Assembly (NCBI GenBank): GCA_019414565.1
Contig: DXLU01000016.1
Span: 1 to 64,000 of the forward strand
Length of the DNA: 64,000 bases
Source of the DNA: Collinsella sp.
Lineage (GTDB): Bacteria; Actinomycetota; Coriobacteriia; Coriobacteriales; Coriobacteriaceae
Reading direction: 5' to 3'
Under the pieces are notes generated by a model. That model did not search any database. It saw nothing but the letters and a program-made list of their open reading frames with translations, and was not told the DNA's origin. Positions 41,281 to 50,632 of this stretch are shown piece after piece; the first letter of the stretch is position 1, and each line of letters starts with the position of its first letter. The translations under genes and the position numbers were made by a program.

Positions 41281-42747
41281 ATGAACGAAAACGAGCTGGC
41301 CGGTTTGCTCGAGTCTTTAAAGCGCATGGGTTCGGATGACTTTAGCGTCGAAGTAAAGGAGAGCGCCACGACGCTTTCTCGCGACGTATGGGAAACGGTT
41401 AGCGCATTCGCGAATACCGCTGGCGGAATTATCGTGCTCGGCGTGAGCGAGCGCGCGGGCTTTGTCCCGGTTGAGAACTTTGAGACCGAGAAGGTACTCA
41501 ACCAATTCGTAGCGGGCATGGGTGATGCCGGCGGTCGCGGAAAACTGGCCAATCCGCCCAAATACACCATTGAACGCGTGGAGCTCCAGGGCACCGTGGT
41601 TCTGGTCATCACGATTGAGGAGCTCGACCCGTCGAGCAAGCCTTGTTATGTCATAGAGCGGGGCGCTCAAGGCGGCAGCTACAAACGCATCGACGACAAA
41701 GATGTTCCGCTCTCGTCGACCGAGGTCCTGTCCTTGTCATCGTATGAACGGACGAGCCCCAGTGATCGCGATGCAGTGCCCGGCGCGGTCGCAGGCGATC
41801 TTGACGAGGCCCTGGTCGACCGCACGATAGAGCGTGCTTTCTCACTGACACCCCGTGCGATGCGCGACGCGCCGGACAAGAAAACGAAGCTGGAGCGCCT
41901 GAATTTCCTCGACTCCCAGGGCAATGTCACTAAAGCCGGGCTCCTGGCTGCGGGTGCCTATCCTCAGCAGTTCTATCCCAAGCTCTTTATCGATGTGGCG
42001 GTCTATGCCGGAACGCAGAAGGGCGCGGCGGGGTCGTTGAGGTTCATGGACCGTACGATCTGCGAGGGAACGTTGGGCGAGATGATTTCGGATGCTGTCG
42101 CGGCTGTCGCCAAAAACCTGCGCCGCACCGCGACCGTCCAAGGCATTTCGCGTATCGACTCGCTGGAGATTCCCGAGGAGGTCCTGCGTGAGGCAATCGC
42201 CAACGCGGTTATCCACAGGGAATACGGGGATCGGTTCTGTGGGCAATCGATCGCCGTCGACGTTTTTGACGACCGTATCGAGGTGACGAATCCCGGCGGC
42301 CTTTACGGGGGAAAGACTCGAGAGAACTTGTTTGACGGCAGCTCCCGATGCCGTAACGCGACGCTCGTGAAACTCATGTCGATTGTCCCGCTTCCGGATG
42401 GCGCAGGTTCGCCGGCTGAGGGCAATGGCTCGGGCATCCCGATGATGATCGATGCCATGCGCGCGCATGGTCTGGCCGAGCCCCTGTTCTGCCCGGGGTT
42501 CGATCGGTTCAAGGTCGTACTTTACCGTTCAAAGATCGAGCCGGTCGATCATGGCGGAGGCTTAATTGTGACGGCACTCAAACACTACGGCGAGCTGGGG
42601 ACGCGTGAGCTGGCAAAACGCACGGGGCTTACAATTTCCCAGGTTAGGTCGCGCGTCAACGCGCTCATTGCTCAAGGCGAGCTTGAGCCCACGGCGCCGT
42701 CGACAAGCCGCAACCGCAAATATCGACTGTCAGAGCGCGTGGAATAA
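41281..42747 (+). CDS. AlbA_2 (Schlafen-type) domain and ATP-binding regulator
   Basis: The product is 488 residues. The N-terminal AlbA_2 domain (about 15-125) shows VEVKESATTLSRDVWETVSAFANTAGG. The middle resembles HATPase_c_4 (EVLREAIANAVIHREYGDR near 300, then NPGGLYGG). The C-terminal winged helix (LGTRELAKRTGLTISQVRSRVNALIAQGEL) suggests DNA binding. The set is typical of AAA-4/AlbA_2 transcription regulators, often near mobile or defence genes. ATG 41281 follows AAGGGAC. The leader has large direct repeats, so self-regulation is likely. Confidence 0.87.
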   Translation: MNENELAGLLESLKRMGSDDFSVEVKESATTLSRDVWETVSAFANTAGGIIVLGVSERAGFVPVENFETEKVLNQFVAGMGDAGGRGKLANPPKYTIERVELQGTVVLVITIEELDPSSKPCYVIERGAQGGSYKRIDDKDVPLSSTEVLSLSSYERTSPSDRDAVPGAVAGDLDEALVDRTIERAFSLTPRAMRDAPDKKTKLERLNFLDSQGNVTKAGLLAAGAYPQQFYPKLFIDVAVYAGTQKGAAGSLRFMDRTICEGTLGEMISDAVAAVAKNLRRTATVQGISRIDSLEIPEEVLREAIANAVIHREYGDRFCGQSIAVDVFDDRIEVTNPGGLYGGKTRENLFDGSSRCRNATLVKLMSIVPLPDGAGSPAEGNGSGIPMMIDAMRAHGLAEPLFCPGFDRFKVVLYRSKIEPVDHGGGLIVTALKHYGELGTRELAKRTGLTISQVRSRVNALIAQGELEPTAPSTSRNRKYRLSERVE

Positions 42748-42847
42748 ATGCGTTAGTGGACGAGGCGACCCAATAATCGACCCTCGATTGGCGCCCACTA
42801 AGGTAAAGCGGTTGTTGCCCAGTCGACGGTGATGCTAAAGACTCGGC

Positions 42848-43339
42848 TTACGCCGGCATGGCCCCGAACCCGTCCATCAGGAACAGCCTGAGAACCAGCT
42901 TGATGACATTTCCCGGTTTGACTTCAGCCGTGCCAAAGACGTGGCGCTCGGCGAGCTCGCTGCAGTATGCGTAGATATCGCGGATAAGGTCCGCGCCCGA
43001 AAGCGTAAACATGTAGCCTGCGTCCGAAAGCGCATTGGGTGCGGCGGGCAACTTGGTCATGCGACAAAAGGTCAACAGGTCGGGCGCCATAGCGTCTTGG
43101 TAGCCAAGATGGCCGCCGTCTTCTTGTGCGGCGAGTTCCAGCTGGCGTACTCGATCCAGCGCCGCTGCCAGCACAAAGCTCGGTGTGGGCGCATTGACGT
43201 CTTCCGTGTTCGCCACGAGTTTGCCCGCCGCCTGTGTGACAAGCCAGGCGACCTCGCGCTGGCAACGCACGGCCTTGCGCGTAACCGGCTTGATGGACGA
43301 AGAAGAAACGCTCCCCTTAGGCGGATTCGAAGCAGCCAT
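42848..43339 (-). CDS. Protein of unknown function
   Basis: The product is 163 residues with no transmembrane segment. The first 20 residues are Ser/Lys/Pro-rich; the rest appears mostly helical, with blocks SFVLAAALDRVRQLELAAQED, then DAMAPDLLTFCRMTKL and LSGADLIRDIYAYCSELAERH. I recognise no family. GGGAGGG precedes the ATG. It is divergent from the gene at 43351, whose start is only 11 bases away, so the two cannot have separate full promoters between the start codons; each promoter must lie inside the other gene, or one of them is not expressed. Confidence 0.6.
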   Translation of the reverse strand: MAASNPPKGSVSSSSIKPVTRKAVRCQREVAWLVTQAAGKLVANTEDVNAPTPSFVLAAALDRVRQLELAAQEDGGHLGYQDAMAPDLLTFCRMTKLPAAPNALSDAGYMFTLSGADLIRDIYAYCSELAERHVFGTAEVKPGNVIKLVLRLFLMDGFGAMPA

Positions 43340-43350
43340 AAGACCCTCCC

Positions 43351-43920
43351 ATGAACAATCCGGCCCAACAAGCCCGGATGAAACACGTGCTACATCAGTA
43401 TACAGGGGAGTGGGGTAGCGGGGTACAAGTGCGCCAGCGGCAAACCGAGAGCATCAACAATGTGCCTCCGCTCTATTTGGACGATGGTACGTGGGTCATT
43501 AAGTACTCGGTTCAAGCGCCGGGTACCGTTGGTTTTCGAGACCAGAATTACAACCGTAAAATGCTCAACTGCATGGAATGTGGCGTCCCAGTCGGAGTCA
43601 TATTTGCAACCGAGGTGGGCTATAAGGTGCTCGGTCTTGCGTTTGTTGAGCGGTTCGAGCCCGAAAACGGATGGTTTGTTCTGCACGGTCCTGTTCATAA
43701 AGGCGGACCGGACCCTCGTTTTGCGCCCGACATGAGTTATCTGAAGCACATACCCGTCGATATTGAGTTTGCCGGACAGGGTGCGACCGACGATGAAATT
43801 TGGCTTTGGCGGTCTTTTACGATCGTGTTGTTTGATCGGATCGCGTGGCGATGCAATCTCGCGCCCGCCCGCCGGTGCATGCTCTTCCTGATTTGTATAG
43901 CGAGAGGGGAGCGTGTATGA
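43351..43920 (+). pseudogene. Unknown protein, possibly frameshifted by a 5-bp duplication
   Basis: The reading frame gives 189 residues. The first 160 look like an ordered domain (NCMECGVPVGVIFATEVGYK, then VLGLAFVERFEPENGWFVLHGP). The last 25 residues, rich in Cys and hydrophobics, look unnatural. A perfect tandem GATCG GATCG at 43834-43843 sits at the change. Removing one copy would join this frame to the zinc-ribbon ORF that follows, giving a protein of about 281 residues. No Shine-Dalgarno is visible before the first ATG. Whether the duplication is real, phase-variable or a sequencing error cannot be told. As read, it ends in an ATGA overlap with the next ORF. Confidence 0.5.
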
Positions 43921-44201
43921 GCTGGCGAGGCGATATTGCGATGGGGAAGTACGGAAAACTGCCGTGCGCCCTTATAGACAACAAAATGTTTCCGAGCGTA
44001 GAAGTTGATTGCGGGTCGTTTGTCGTCGCCTGTCCTTGCTGCGGCTCGCAAATACCGTGCCTCGACATTCGGTTCATCGATGCGTGCGACAGACTTAGCG
44101 ACGAAGTGAGAAAACGGACAGGCGTTCATATGCCGGTGTATCAGGAGAAATGCCCTGTTTGTGGCCTCGATATCGTGTACGACGCCGGCGACGAGGGATA
44201 G
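43917..44201 (+). CDS. Small zinc-ribbon protein, or the 3' part of the preceding gene
   Basis: The product is 94 residues from the ATG at 43917, which overlaps the previous stop (ATGA) with GAGAGGGG upstream. It contains two zinc-ribbon-like CxxC pairs (CPCCGS and CPVCGL). This frame stays open upstream to 43845, and that stretch would be the natural continuation of the preceding ORF if one GATCG were deleted. So it is either a translationally coupled partner or the C-terminal domain of a broken gene. No family is recognised. Confidence 0.55.
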   Translation: MSWRGDIAMGKYGKLPCALIDNKMFPSVEVDCGSFVVACPCCGSQIPCLDIRFIDACDRLSDEVRKRTGVHMPVYQEKCPVCGLDIVYDAGDEG

Positions 44202-44239
44202 GTGATGCGGAGGAGCTGGCTGTGAAGGCATCTCTGTCC

Positions 44240-44926
44240 CTATAAATAAATCCCCTCACCGAGCTGCTTGTGGAACTTGGCGTGATGGTCGCGTGCCCAG
44301 GTAAAGAGCGCCTGGTCAAAGTCGGTGCGCGTGGCCGGGACGCCAAAGACGCCGGCAACTTCGACGCGTACAAACTCCAGTGCCGGCAGCTTGTTGATGG
44401 CAGTGAGGGCAAACGGGGACGAGGGCTCCTCGAACAGATAGCGGCTGCCTTGCAGCGCGTCGCAAATGGTGCACGTGTTGCCGAGCGACGGGGCTTTGGA
44501 GGCTCGCGCGCCTACGGGCTTGTAGCCGCAGCGCTTATGAAGGTAGTCGCGGATCTCGCCCGGCACGCAGCCAAGAGCGGGCACGATGGCGAGTGCGTTG
44601 GCGTTGGCCGTGTCGATGGCAATGTGCCCGGCTTCGTTGGGCGCGTGCGCGATGGCGATGCTCTCGTCGTTATCGGTTCGATAGGGAATGCCGAAGGCCG
44701 CGACCGAGGTCTCTTTGTGACACTTCCAGCACTCGCGCTTGCCCAGTACTAGATATATATACGGCGCTGAGGGGTCGGATCGGTCAACACCGGGCAGCCA
44801 CTCGGCAAAGGGCTCGGGGTTGACGCCGCTGGGTACATACCAGATCTTCTTGGTCCGGTCCCATTTGGCGCCCAGCGCTTTGGCGTCTTCTTTGTGCGAA
44901 AAGGGGACATCGAGCTCGGTGCGCAT
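44240..44926 (-). CDS. DUF5710-domain protein
   Basis: The product is 228 residues. The N-terminus ELDVPFSHKEDAKALGAKWD, then RTKKIWYVPSGVNPEPFAEW, is the DUF5710 signature, a small domain found beside DNA-processing and plasmid proteins. A middle part has two CxxC pairs (CWKC and CTIC) that could bind zinc. ATG 44926 follows AAGGAG. It converges with the zinc-ribbon ORF. Function is unknown. Confidence 0.78.
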   Translation of the reverse strand: MRTELDVPFSHKEDAKALGAKWDRTKKIWYVPSGVNPEPFAEWLPGVDRSDPSAPYIYLVLGKRECWKCHKETSVAAFGIPYRTDNDESIAIAHAPNEAGHIAIDTANANALAIVPALGCVPGEIRDYLHKRCGYKPVGARASKAPSLGNTCTICDALQGSRYLFEEPSSPFALTAINKLPALEFVRVEVAGVFGVPATRTDFDQALFTWARDHHAKFHKQLGEGIYL

Positions 44927-45214
44927 GGCGGCTCCTTGGTGCTGCAGGTGCGAGTGGCTCAAGGATACCGCAGGGCGCAGACATCGCGGCGTTTTGTTGA
45001 GAAGTTGCGGCGCGGACTGCTTGGTTACGCCGTTAGATAAATTGGCAAGTAGATGGTCGGCTTTTGACCAGTTGGGCGGTTGGAGCAGCTTGCGGCGCAG
45101 TTTTGTGCCTGGCTATTGTTGATGTTGGGGTATTGAATATATTTGGCTGCCATTCGTCAGGTGAATTGTTGTTACGTTGCGATGACGGTTGGAACTGCCA
45201 GCGGATTTAGCGAC

Positions 45215-45252
45215 AAAAAACAAAACAGCCCAGAGGACATAGCCTCTGAGCT
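45215..45252 (-). terminator. Terminator of tRNA-Val
   Basis: On the minus strand CAGCTCAGAGG pairs with CCTCTGGGCTG (one G-U) and is followed by TTTTGTTTTTT. Confidence 0.9.
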
Positions 45253-45261
45253 GCGAACATT

Positions 45262-45336
45262 TGGTGGGCGTTAGAAGATTTGAACTTCTGACCTCTTCCG
45301 TGTCAGGGAAGCGCTCTCCCCCTGAGCTAAACGCCC
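45262..45336 (-). tRNA. tRNA-Val (anticodon GAC)
   Basis: The minus strand gives GGGCGTT acceptor paired with AACGCCC, discriminator A and encoded CCA. The D arm has TTAGCTCAGGGGGAGAGC, the anticodon loop has CTGACAC with anticodon GAC, and the T arm has AGTTCAAATCT. A strong terminator lies 10 bases downstream. Confidence 0.95.
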
Positions 45337-45625
45337 GATCAAGGGTGCGCAAGCGCGCAAGGGATAATATAACGGAGCCTGAACTCGGTGGCAAGAACAT
45401 TTTTAAAAATCGCTTACATTGTGGAATTCGGGGGCTTTGTCATATCCATTTCAAAAGAGCCTGCTGCCGCGATTTGACTGTCGCATAATGCAAGGCCATT
45501 GCGGTATCGAGCTATGGAAAGACGTCTGCGGAATTGTCCTACCGATAAGCGGACAAGCCTCCAGCTGTTGCCTTCGCCGTGGTAAGGTAAGCCGAATTGT
45601 TTCCAGGCTGCTTCGAGGGAATGGA

Positions 45626-46648
45626 ATGAGCAAAGAGCGTGTCGAGCAGGTCGAAGGCGCAGGGGCTTCGGTGCCGATGACCGATATATCGAACATTGAT
45701 GTGCCCGAGGGCACCGATGAGCTCAGCCGTAGCACCCGCCGCGCTTGGCGCGAGCGCCTGAACAGCGCTTCGACGCGCAAGATGATCACGGGCGTCTTGG
45801 CTACGCTGGTGGGCGGTTCGTTTTGGGGCTTCTCGGGCACCAGCGCGAGCTTTCTGTTCGATACCTACCACGTCGACACCTTGTGGCTTATGAGCGTGCG
45901 TCAGATTCTCGCCGGTCTACTCTTTATGGCCGTGGTTGTTACGCGCGACCGCGAGCGCCTGGTTAAGCTCTGGACCACACCCGCCGATCGCAAGCAGCTG
46001 CTGCTCTTTACCGCCTTTGGTCTGCTGTTCAACCAGTTTTGTTATCTTTCGGCCGTGCGCCTGACCAATGCCGGAACCGCGACGGTGCTCCAATGCCTGC
46101 AACTGGTCATCATTATGGGCTACACCTGCGTGATCGACCATCGCATGCCTCGCGTGCGTGAGGCCGTTGGCATTGGGTTGGCCCTGGGCGGCACCTTTTT
46201 AATCGCTACCGGCGGCGACCCTACCAGTCTGAGCATATCGCCGCTTGGCCTGGTCGCAGGCCTTATGTGTGCGGTCAGCGCCACGTGTATGGCGGTGATT
46301 CCCGCCAAGATCCTGCCCGAATACGGCAGCCCCATCGTCACGGGCTCGGCAATGCTCACGGCGGGCGTGGTCTCGTGCGTCTTCGTGCAGCCTTGGGCGC
46401 ATATGCCGGCACTCGACGCTGCCGGCGTCGAGGCGCTCGCGGTATTCGTGGTTATCGGCTCGTTTTTTGCTTACATGCTCTATATGCAGGGCGTTAAGGA
46501 CATCGGCTCGGTGCGCGCGAGCCTCCTTGGAACCATGGAGCCGGTTTCGGCCACCATCACCAGCGCCCTTATGCTGGGAACGGTGTTTTTGCCCACCGAC
46601 CTGGCGGGCTTTGCCATGATTATCGCGATGGTGTTTTTGACGGTGTAG
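45626..46648 (+). CDS. EamA/DMT-family transporter
   Basis: The product is 340 residues. A hydrophilic N-terminal extension of about 50 residues precedes ten hydrophobic helices in two EamA halves (TLVGGSFWGFSGTSASFLF begins the first; the second includes LGLVAGLMCAVSATCMAVI). Substrate is unknown; relatives move amino acids, sugars or drugs. ATG 45626 has GAGGGA upstream; the frame is open further upstream without a start of good quality. The two DMT genes in this window are not close copies. Confidence 0.86.
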   Translation: MSKERVEQVEGAGASVPMTDISNIDVPEGTDELSRSTRRAWRERLNSASTRKMITGVLATLVGGSFWGFSGTSASFLFDTYHVDTLWLMSVRQILAGLLFMAVVVTRDRERLVKLWTTPADRKQLLLFTAFGLLFNQFCYLSAVRLTNAGTATVLQCLQLVIIMGYTCVIDHRMPRVREAVGIGLALGGTFLIATGGDPTSLSISPLGLVAGLMCAVSATCMAVIPAKILPEYGSPIVTGSAMLTAGVVSCVFVQPWAHMPALDAAGVEALAVFVVIGSFFAYMLYMQGVKDIGSVRASLLGTMEPVSATITSALMLGTVFLPTDLAGFAMIIAMVFLTV

Positions 46649-46797
46649 CTGGCGCCGCCGCCAAGACGGAAAAGGTGTTGTGCCGCATTTTCGCCAATTG
46701 ATGTCCGTGTCTGGAGTTTAGCTGTCGATGCTCAAAATGCCATAAACTAGTAACGTTATGGACTTTTTCATTGCGACTCAATTGCGAGGATTTCTTT

Positions 46798-49110
46798 ATG
46801 GCTGGTAATCACTTTAAGGGCAGCGATAGCGGCCGTCCTGCAGTTCCGCCGCGTCCGAACGGGGCTGGTAAGGCCGGCACGCCGGGCGGCGCTGGACAGG
46901 GCGGTTCCGGTAAGCGCGTGTCCCCGGGCGAGACGGCGATGTTTACCGCTCTGTACGAGCAGTCTCAAAAGGCAAAAAAGACCGGCCGTGCAAGAGGGAA
47001 TGTCTTTGCGGGCGGTGCAACCTCCGCGTCGCAGCCGAGCGGGGCTCCTTCGGTACCTGCGAACAACGCAGGTGCTGCCAACGCCGCAAATGCCGCCGGC
47101 AACGTTAATGCCGGCAAGGCCGCCAACAATACTCCCTCTGCCGGTGGCGCGGGGCTTACGGGTAACCTTGGTACGATTTACACCGGTGCCTCCGAGACTG
47201 GCACGTTCGCCCGCCTGGATGATAGCGGTGCCGAGTTTGCGGGCTCGGGTTCCAAGGAAGATTATTACGATTTTGGCTTGAACTACGGTAGCGACGCTTC
47301 GTCGAGTTCGACCTCTGACGGTCTGGTCCGTCATCGCCATCGCAAGGGCGAGCGCAAAAAGCGTCACACTGGCGCCATTATTGCCGCTGTAGTCGCGGTG
47401 CTTCTCGTTGCGCTTGGCGCAAGCGGCTTTATGCTGCTTAACTCGGCAAAGACCGTAAAGAGTGAAGCGAAGGAGGCCGTCGAGATTGTCGGTGGCCTTA
47501 AGGACAAGGTCACGTCGGGCGATTTTTCGACGCTGCCTGACGACGCGAAGAAGATTGATGAGCTTTGCGACAGCATGAAGGCGGAGACCTCGAGCCCGCT
47601 GTGGACGGCGGCTTCGTTTATCCCGGTGTATGGCAGCGACATCAATGCGGCCCGCACCATGATCGACGCCCTGTCCGATGTCTCGAGCAATGCGCTGGTT
47701 CCCATGGCCGATAACCTTTCGCAGGCCACGCCCGGCAAGCTGTTTCAGGACGGCATGATTAACGTGTCCGCGCTGCAGGCGGTCGCCGATTCGCTTTCCA
47801 GCAGCTCGAAGGTGTTCAAGAGCGCCAACGAGAAGATCCAGGGCATTGGCGATACTCATATTTCCCAGGTGACCGAGCTGGTCGATAAGGCCAAGGATGG
47901 CTTTGCCACCCTCAACGGCGCGGTTGACGCGGCGGAGAAGGTCGCCCCCGTCCTTCCGCAGATGCTCGGCGCCAACGGCCAGACGCGCAACTACCTTGTG
48001 TACGCCATGAACAACGTCGAGATTCGTGCCTGCGGCGGCTTTGGCGGTTCGCAGGGCCTGATTTCGGTCACCGACGGCCAGATGTCGATTGGCGAGTTTG
48101 TTCCCCGCATTGGACTCAGCGAGGATGAGGCAGTCGAGAGCGTCGACGAAGAGGATGAGGCGCTGTTCGGCAACCACAGTAACCTGTACAACTCGGGCAA
48201 TACCTATTCGCCTGATTGGCCCCGCAACTCGCAGCGTGTCGCAGCCCTGTGGAAATCTCAATATGGCCAGGACGTTGACGGCGTCGTGGGTATCGACCCG
48301 GTGTTCCTGCAGTATCTGCTGGGCCTGGTCGGTAACGTGTCGCTGCCCGACGGAACGGTTGTCGACGGCACCAACGCCGCAAAGGTCCTCATGCACGATG
48401 TGTACTGGAACTATCCGGTCGAGGAGTCGGACGGCATCTTTGCATCCGTCGCCAGCGCTGCCTTCGACAAGATCCTTGGCGGTATCGGCGATGTCGATGT
48501 TACGAAGCTTGTCAGCGCCGTTGAGCGCGGTGCCGAAGAGGGCCGCCTGATCGCGTGGATGAAAAACGATGACGAGCAGAACGCTATCAAGGAGATGAAC
48601 ATCGACGCCTCGCTGCCCGATCCGGATGACCCGAGTGAAGATCCCGTTGCTGGTGTCTACTTTAACAACCTGAGCTTCTCCAAGCTCGACTGGTACCTGA
48701 ATGCCGATACGCAGATTGGCCAGGGCATCAAGAACGGTGACGGCACATGCTCGTATCGCATCACCGTTACCCTGACGAACATCATGACGCAGGAGGAGGC
48801 CGGCAAGCTGCCCGACTACGTCGCGGCGAGCGCGCCCGATGCCGCGCGCGACGACGAGCGTCTGAATGTCTCGTTGTTTGCCCCGACGGGCGGCAACATT
48901 ACTGATCTGACCGTCGAGGGCACCCAGTTTGGTCTTGGCGCCGCTACGTGGCATGGAATCCCCTTCTATTCGGGCACCGTTGACCTGCATGCTGGCGAGA
49001 CGACGACGATCACATATACGCTGACCACGTCAGCCGAGGCGGGGGACAAGCCGCTTACGCTGCGTCAGACTCCTACATGCCAGGCGGCTCGCGACAGCGC
49101 GTCGGCGTAG
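46798..49110 (+). CDS. DUF4012-domain membrane-anchored protein
   Basis: The product is 770 residues. Residues 1-180 are low-complexity and rich in Gly, Ala, Asn and Ser. A basic segment RHRHRKGERKKRH precedes a single transmembrane helix (about 191-214, AIIAAVVAVLLVALGASGFML). The large outer domain carries the DUF4012 signatures RNYLVYAMNNVEIRACGGFG and VVGIDPVFLQYLLGLVG. DUF4012 proteins occur in Gram-positive envelopes near polysaccharide genes; the role is unknown. GCGAGGA precedes the ATG. A hairpin with a short T run separates it from glmM. Confidence 0.87.
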   Translation: MAGNHFKGSDSGRPAVPPRPNGAGKAGTPGGAGQGGSGKRVSPGETAMFTALYEQSQKAKKTGRARGNVFAGGATSASQPSGAPSVPANNAGAANAANAAGNVNAGKAANNTPSAGGAGLTGNLGTIYTGASETGTFARLDDSGAEFAGSGSKEDYYDFGLNYGSDASSSSTSDGLVRHRHRKGERKKRHTGAIIAAVVAVLLVALGASGFMLLNSAKTVKSEAKEAVEIVGGLKDKVTSGDFSTLPDDAKKIDELCDSMKAETSSPLWTAASFIPVYGSDINAARTMIDALSDVSSNALVPMADNLSQATPGKLFQDGMINVSALQAVADSLSSSSKVFKSANEKIQGIGDTHISQVTELVDKAKDGFATLNGAVDAAEKVAPVLPQMLGANGQTRNYLVYAMNNVEIRACGGFGGSQGLISVTDGQMSIGEFVPRIGLSEDEAVESVDEEDEALFGNHSNLYNSGNTYSPDWPRNSQRVAALWKSQYGQDVDGVVGIDPVFLQYLLGLVGNVSLPDGTVVDGTNAAKVLMHDVYWNYPVEESDGIFASVASAAFDKILGGIGDVDVTKLVSAVERGAEEGRLIAWMKNDDEQNAIKEMNIDASLPDPDDPSEDPVAGVYFNNLSFSKLDWYLNADTQIGQGIKNGDGTCSYRITVTLTNIMTQEEAGKLPDYVAASAPDAARDDERLNVSLFAPTGGNITDLTVEGTQFGLGAATWHGIPFYSGTVDLHAGETTTITYTLTTSAEAGDKPLTLRQTPTCQAARDSASA

Positions 49111-49147
49111 GGTTTTTCTGGTAGCGCAGATAATCGAGTACCATTTT

Positions 49148-49180
49148 GGGGCGGACAGGCAATCTGTTCGCCCCTATTTT
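49148..49180 (+). terminator. Terminator or attenuator between the DUF4012 gene and glmM
   Basis: GGGGCGGACAG pairs with CTGTTCGCCCC (one G-U) and is followed by TATTTT. It ends 14 bases before the glmM start, so any glmM transcript from upstream would have to read through it. Confidence 0.75.
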
Positions 49181-49193
49181 GTAAGGAGAGCGC

Positions 49194-50525
49194 ATGAAGT
49201 ACTTTGGCACCGACGGCTTTCGCGGTGAGGCTAACGTTGGGCTGACGGTAGAGCACGCTTATAAGATTGGCCGTTTTGTGGGCTGGTATTACGGCGCCAA
49301 CCGCGAGCGCAAGGCGCGCGTCATCGTGGGTAAGGACACGCGTCGCTCGAGTTATATGTTCGAGGCGGCGCTGGTGAGTGGCCTGGTCGCGAGCGGTGCG
49401 GACGCCTATATGCTGCACGTGATCCCCACGCCGGGTGTAGCGCATCAGACCGTGGAAGGCTGCTTCGATTGCGGCATCATGATCAGCGCGAGCCACAACC
49501 CGTTTTGCGATAACGGCATTAAGCTCGTCAATAGCGACGGTTTTAAGATGGACGAGGACGTACTGGAGCTCATCGAGGACTACGTCGATGGCAAGAGCGA
49601 GGTGCCGCTGGCCACGGGCAACCACATCGGCGCCACGGTGGACTACATGCAGGGCCGCAACCGCTACATTGCCTCGCTCATCGCCAGCGCGAACTATTCG
49701 CTGCAGGGCGTCAAGATCGGCATCGACTGCGCCAACGGCTCGGCGTCCTCGGTGGCCAAGCCGGTGTTCGACGCGCTGGGCGCCGACGTGCGCGTGATCA
49801 ATGCCGCGCCTGATGGTTTTAACATCAACGTCGACTGCGGCTCCACGCATATGGAGCGTCTGCAGCGCCACGTGGTGGAGCAGGGCTTGGACGTGGGCTT
49901 TGCCTATGACGGCGATGCCGACCGCTGCCTGGCCGTGGACGAGCGCGGCCGCGTGGTCGATGGCGACCAGATCCTGTACGTGTGCGGCGTGTACCTGAAC
50001 AAGCACGGTCGCCTTTCGGGCGGTACCGTGGTTCCGACGATTGCCAGCAACTTTGGCCTGATCAAGTCGTTGGAGCTTGCCGGCCTAAGTGCCGTGACCA
50101 GCGGTGTGGGCGACCGCCACGTGTATGCCAAGATGCGCGAGGGCGGTTACAGCCTGGGCGGCGAGCAGACGGGCCATACGATCTTTGGCGATATCGAGCG
50201 CACGGGCGACGGCATTATGACCTCGCTGCGCGTGATGGAAGTGATCCGCGCCGAGCGCGAGACGCTCTCGCAGCTCACGGCTCCGTGCAAGCTGCTACCG
50301 CAGGCGCAGGTGGCCGTGCGCGTGGCGGACAAGGACGCCGCGCTCGAGAACATGGGCGTGCAGAACGCCATCGCCGAGGCCGAGGCTGCGCTGGCAGGTG
50401 AGGGCCGCGTGCTCGTACGCAAGAGCGGAACCGAGTCGGTTATCCGCGTGCTGGCCGAGGCGCCCGACCAAGCATCCGCCGATGCCGCCATGAAGCGCAT
50501 CGCCAACGCACTCGAGGCTCTGTAG
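49194..50525 (+). CDS. glmM: Phosphoglucosamine mutase
   Basis: The product is 443 residues. The N-terminus KYFGTDGFRGEAN, the phosphoserine loop ISASHNPFCDNG (near 97-106), the metal-binding DGDADRC (near 239), the sugar-binding GGEQTGHTI and the C-terminal phosphate loop RKSGTESVIRV are all present. It converts glucosamine 6-phosphate to glucosamine 1-phosphate for peptidoglycan. TAAGGAGAGC precedes the ATG. The stop is followed at once by a 12-bp perfect hairpin of the composite repeat. Confidence 0.96.
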   Translation: MKYFGTDGFRGEANVGLTVEHAYKIGRFVGWYYGANRERKARVIVGKDTRRSSYMFEAALVSGLVASGADAYMLHVIPTPGVAHQTVEGCFDCGIMISASHNPFCDNGIKLVNSDGFKMDEDVLELIEDYVDGKSEVPLATGNHIGATVDYMQGRNRYIASLIASANYSLQGVKIGIDCANGSASSVAKPVFDALGADVRVINAAPDGFNINVDCGSTHMERLQRHVVEQGLDVGFAYDGDADRCLAVDERGRVVDGDQILYVCGVYLNKHGRLSGGTVVPTIASNFGLIKSLELAGLSAVTSGVGDRHVYAKMREGGYSLGGEQTGHTIFGDIERTGDGIMTSLRVMEVIRAERETLSQLTAPCKLLPQAQVAVRVADKDAALENMGVQNAIAEAEAALAGEGRVLVRKSGTESVIRVLAEAPDQASADAAMKRIANALEAL

Positions 50526-50632
50526 TTACGCGGTTTTACCAAACCGCGTAACTGCTCGACGCTGCAAACGCCCCTAAGCGGCAATCTGACGTTCAATTTC
50601 AAGGGCGCGACCAGAAGGTCAGCGCCCTTTCA
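50525..50632. repeat. Composite intergenic repeat, interrupted copy (left part)
   Basis: A perfect 12-bp hairpin (50525-50552) has one compensated base change relative to 29483-29509. From there TCGACGCTGCAAACGCC and the next 26 bases match 29559-29601 exactly. It stops at CTTTCA, where the IS200-type element is inserted, and resumes after 51385. Confidence 0.88.

Noticed and set aside
46768..48990. Minus-strand open frame of 740 codons opposite the DUF4012 gene
   Set aside because: Antisense shadow with no recognised domain; the plus frame has a Shine-Dalgarno, membrane helix and DUF4012 signatures.
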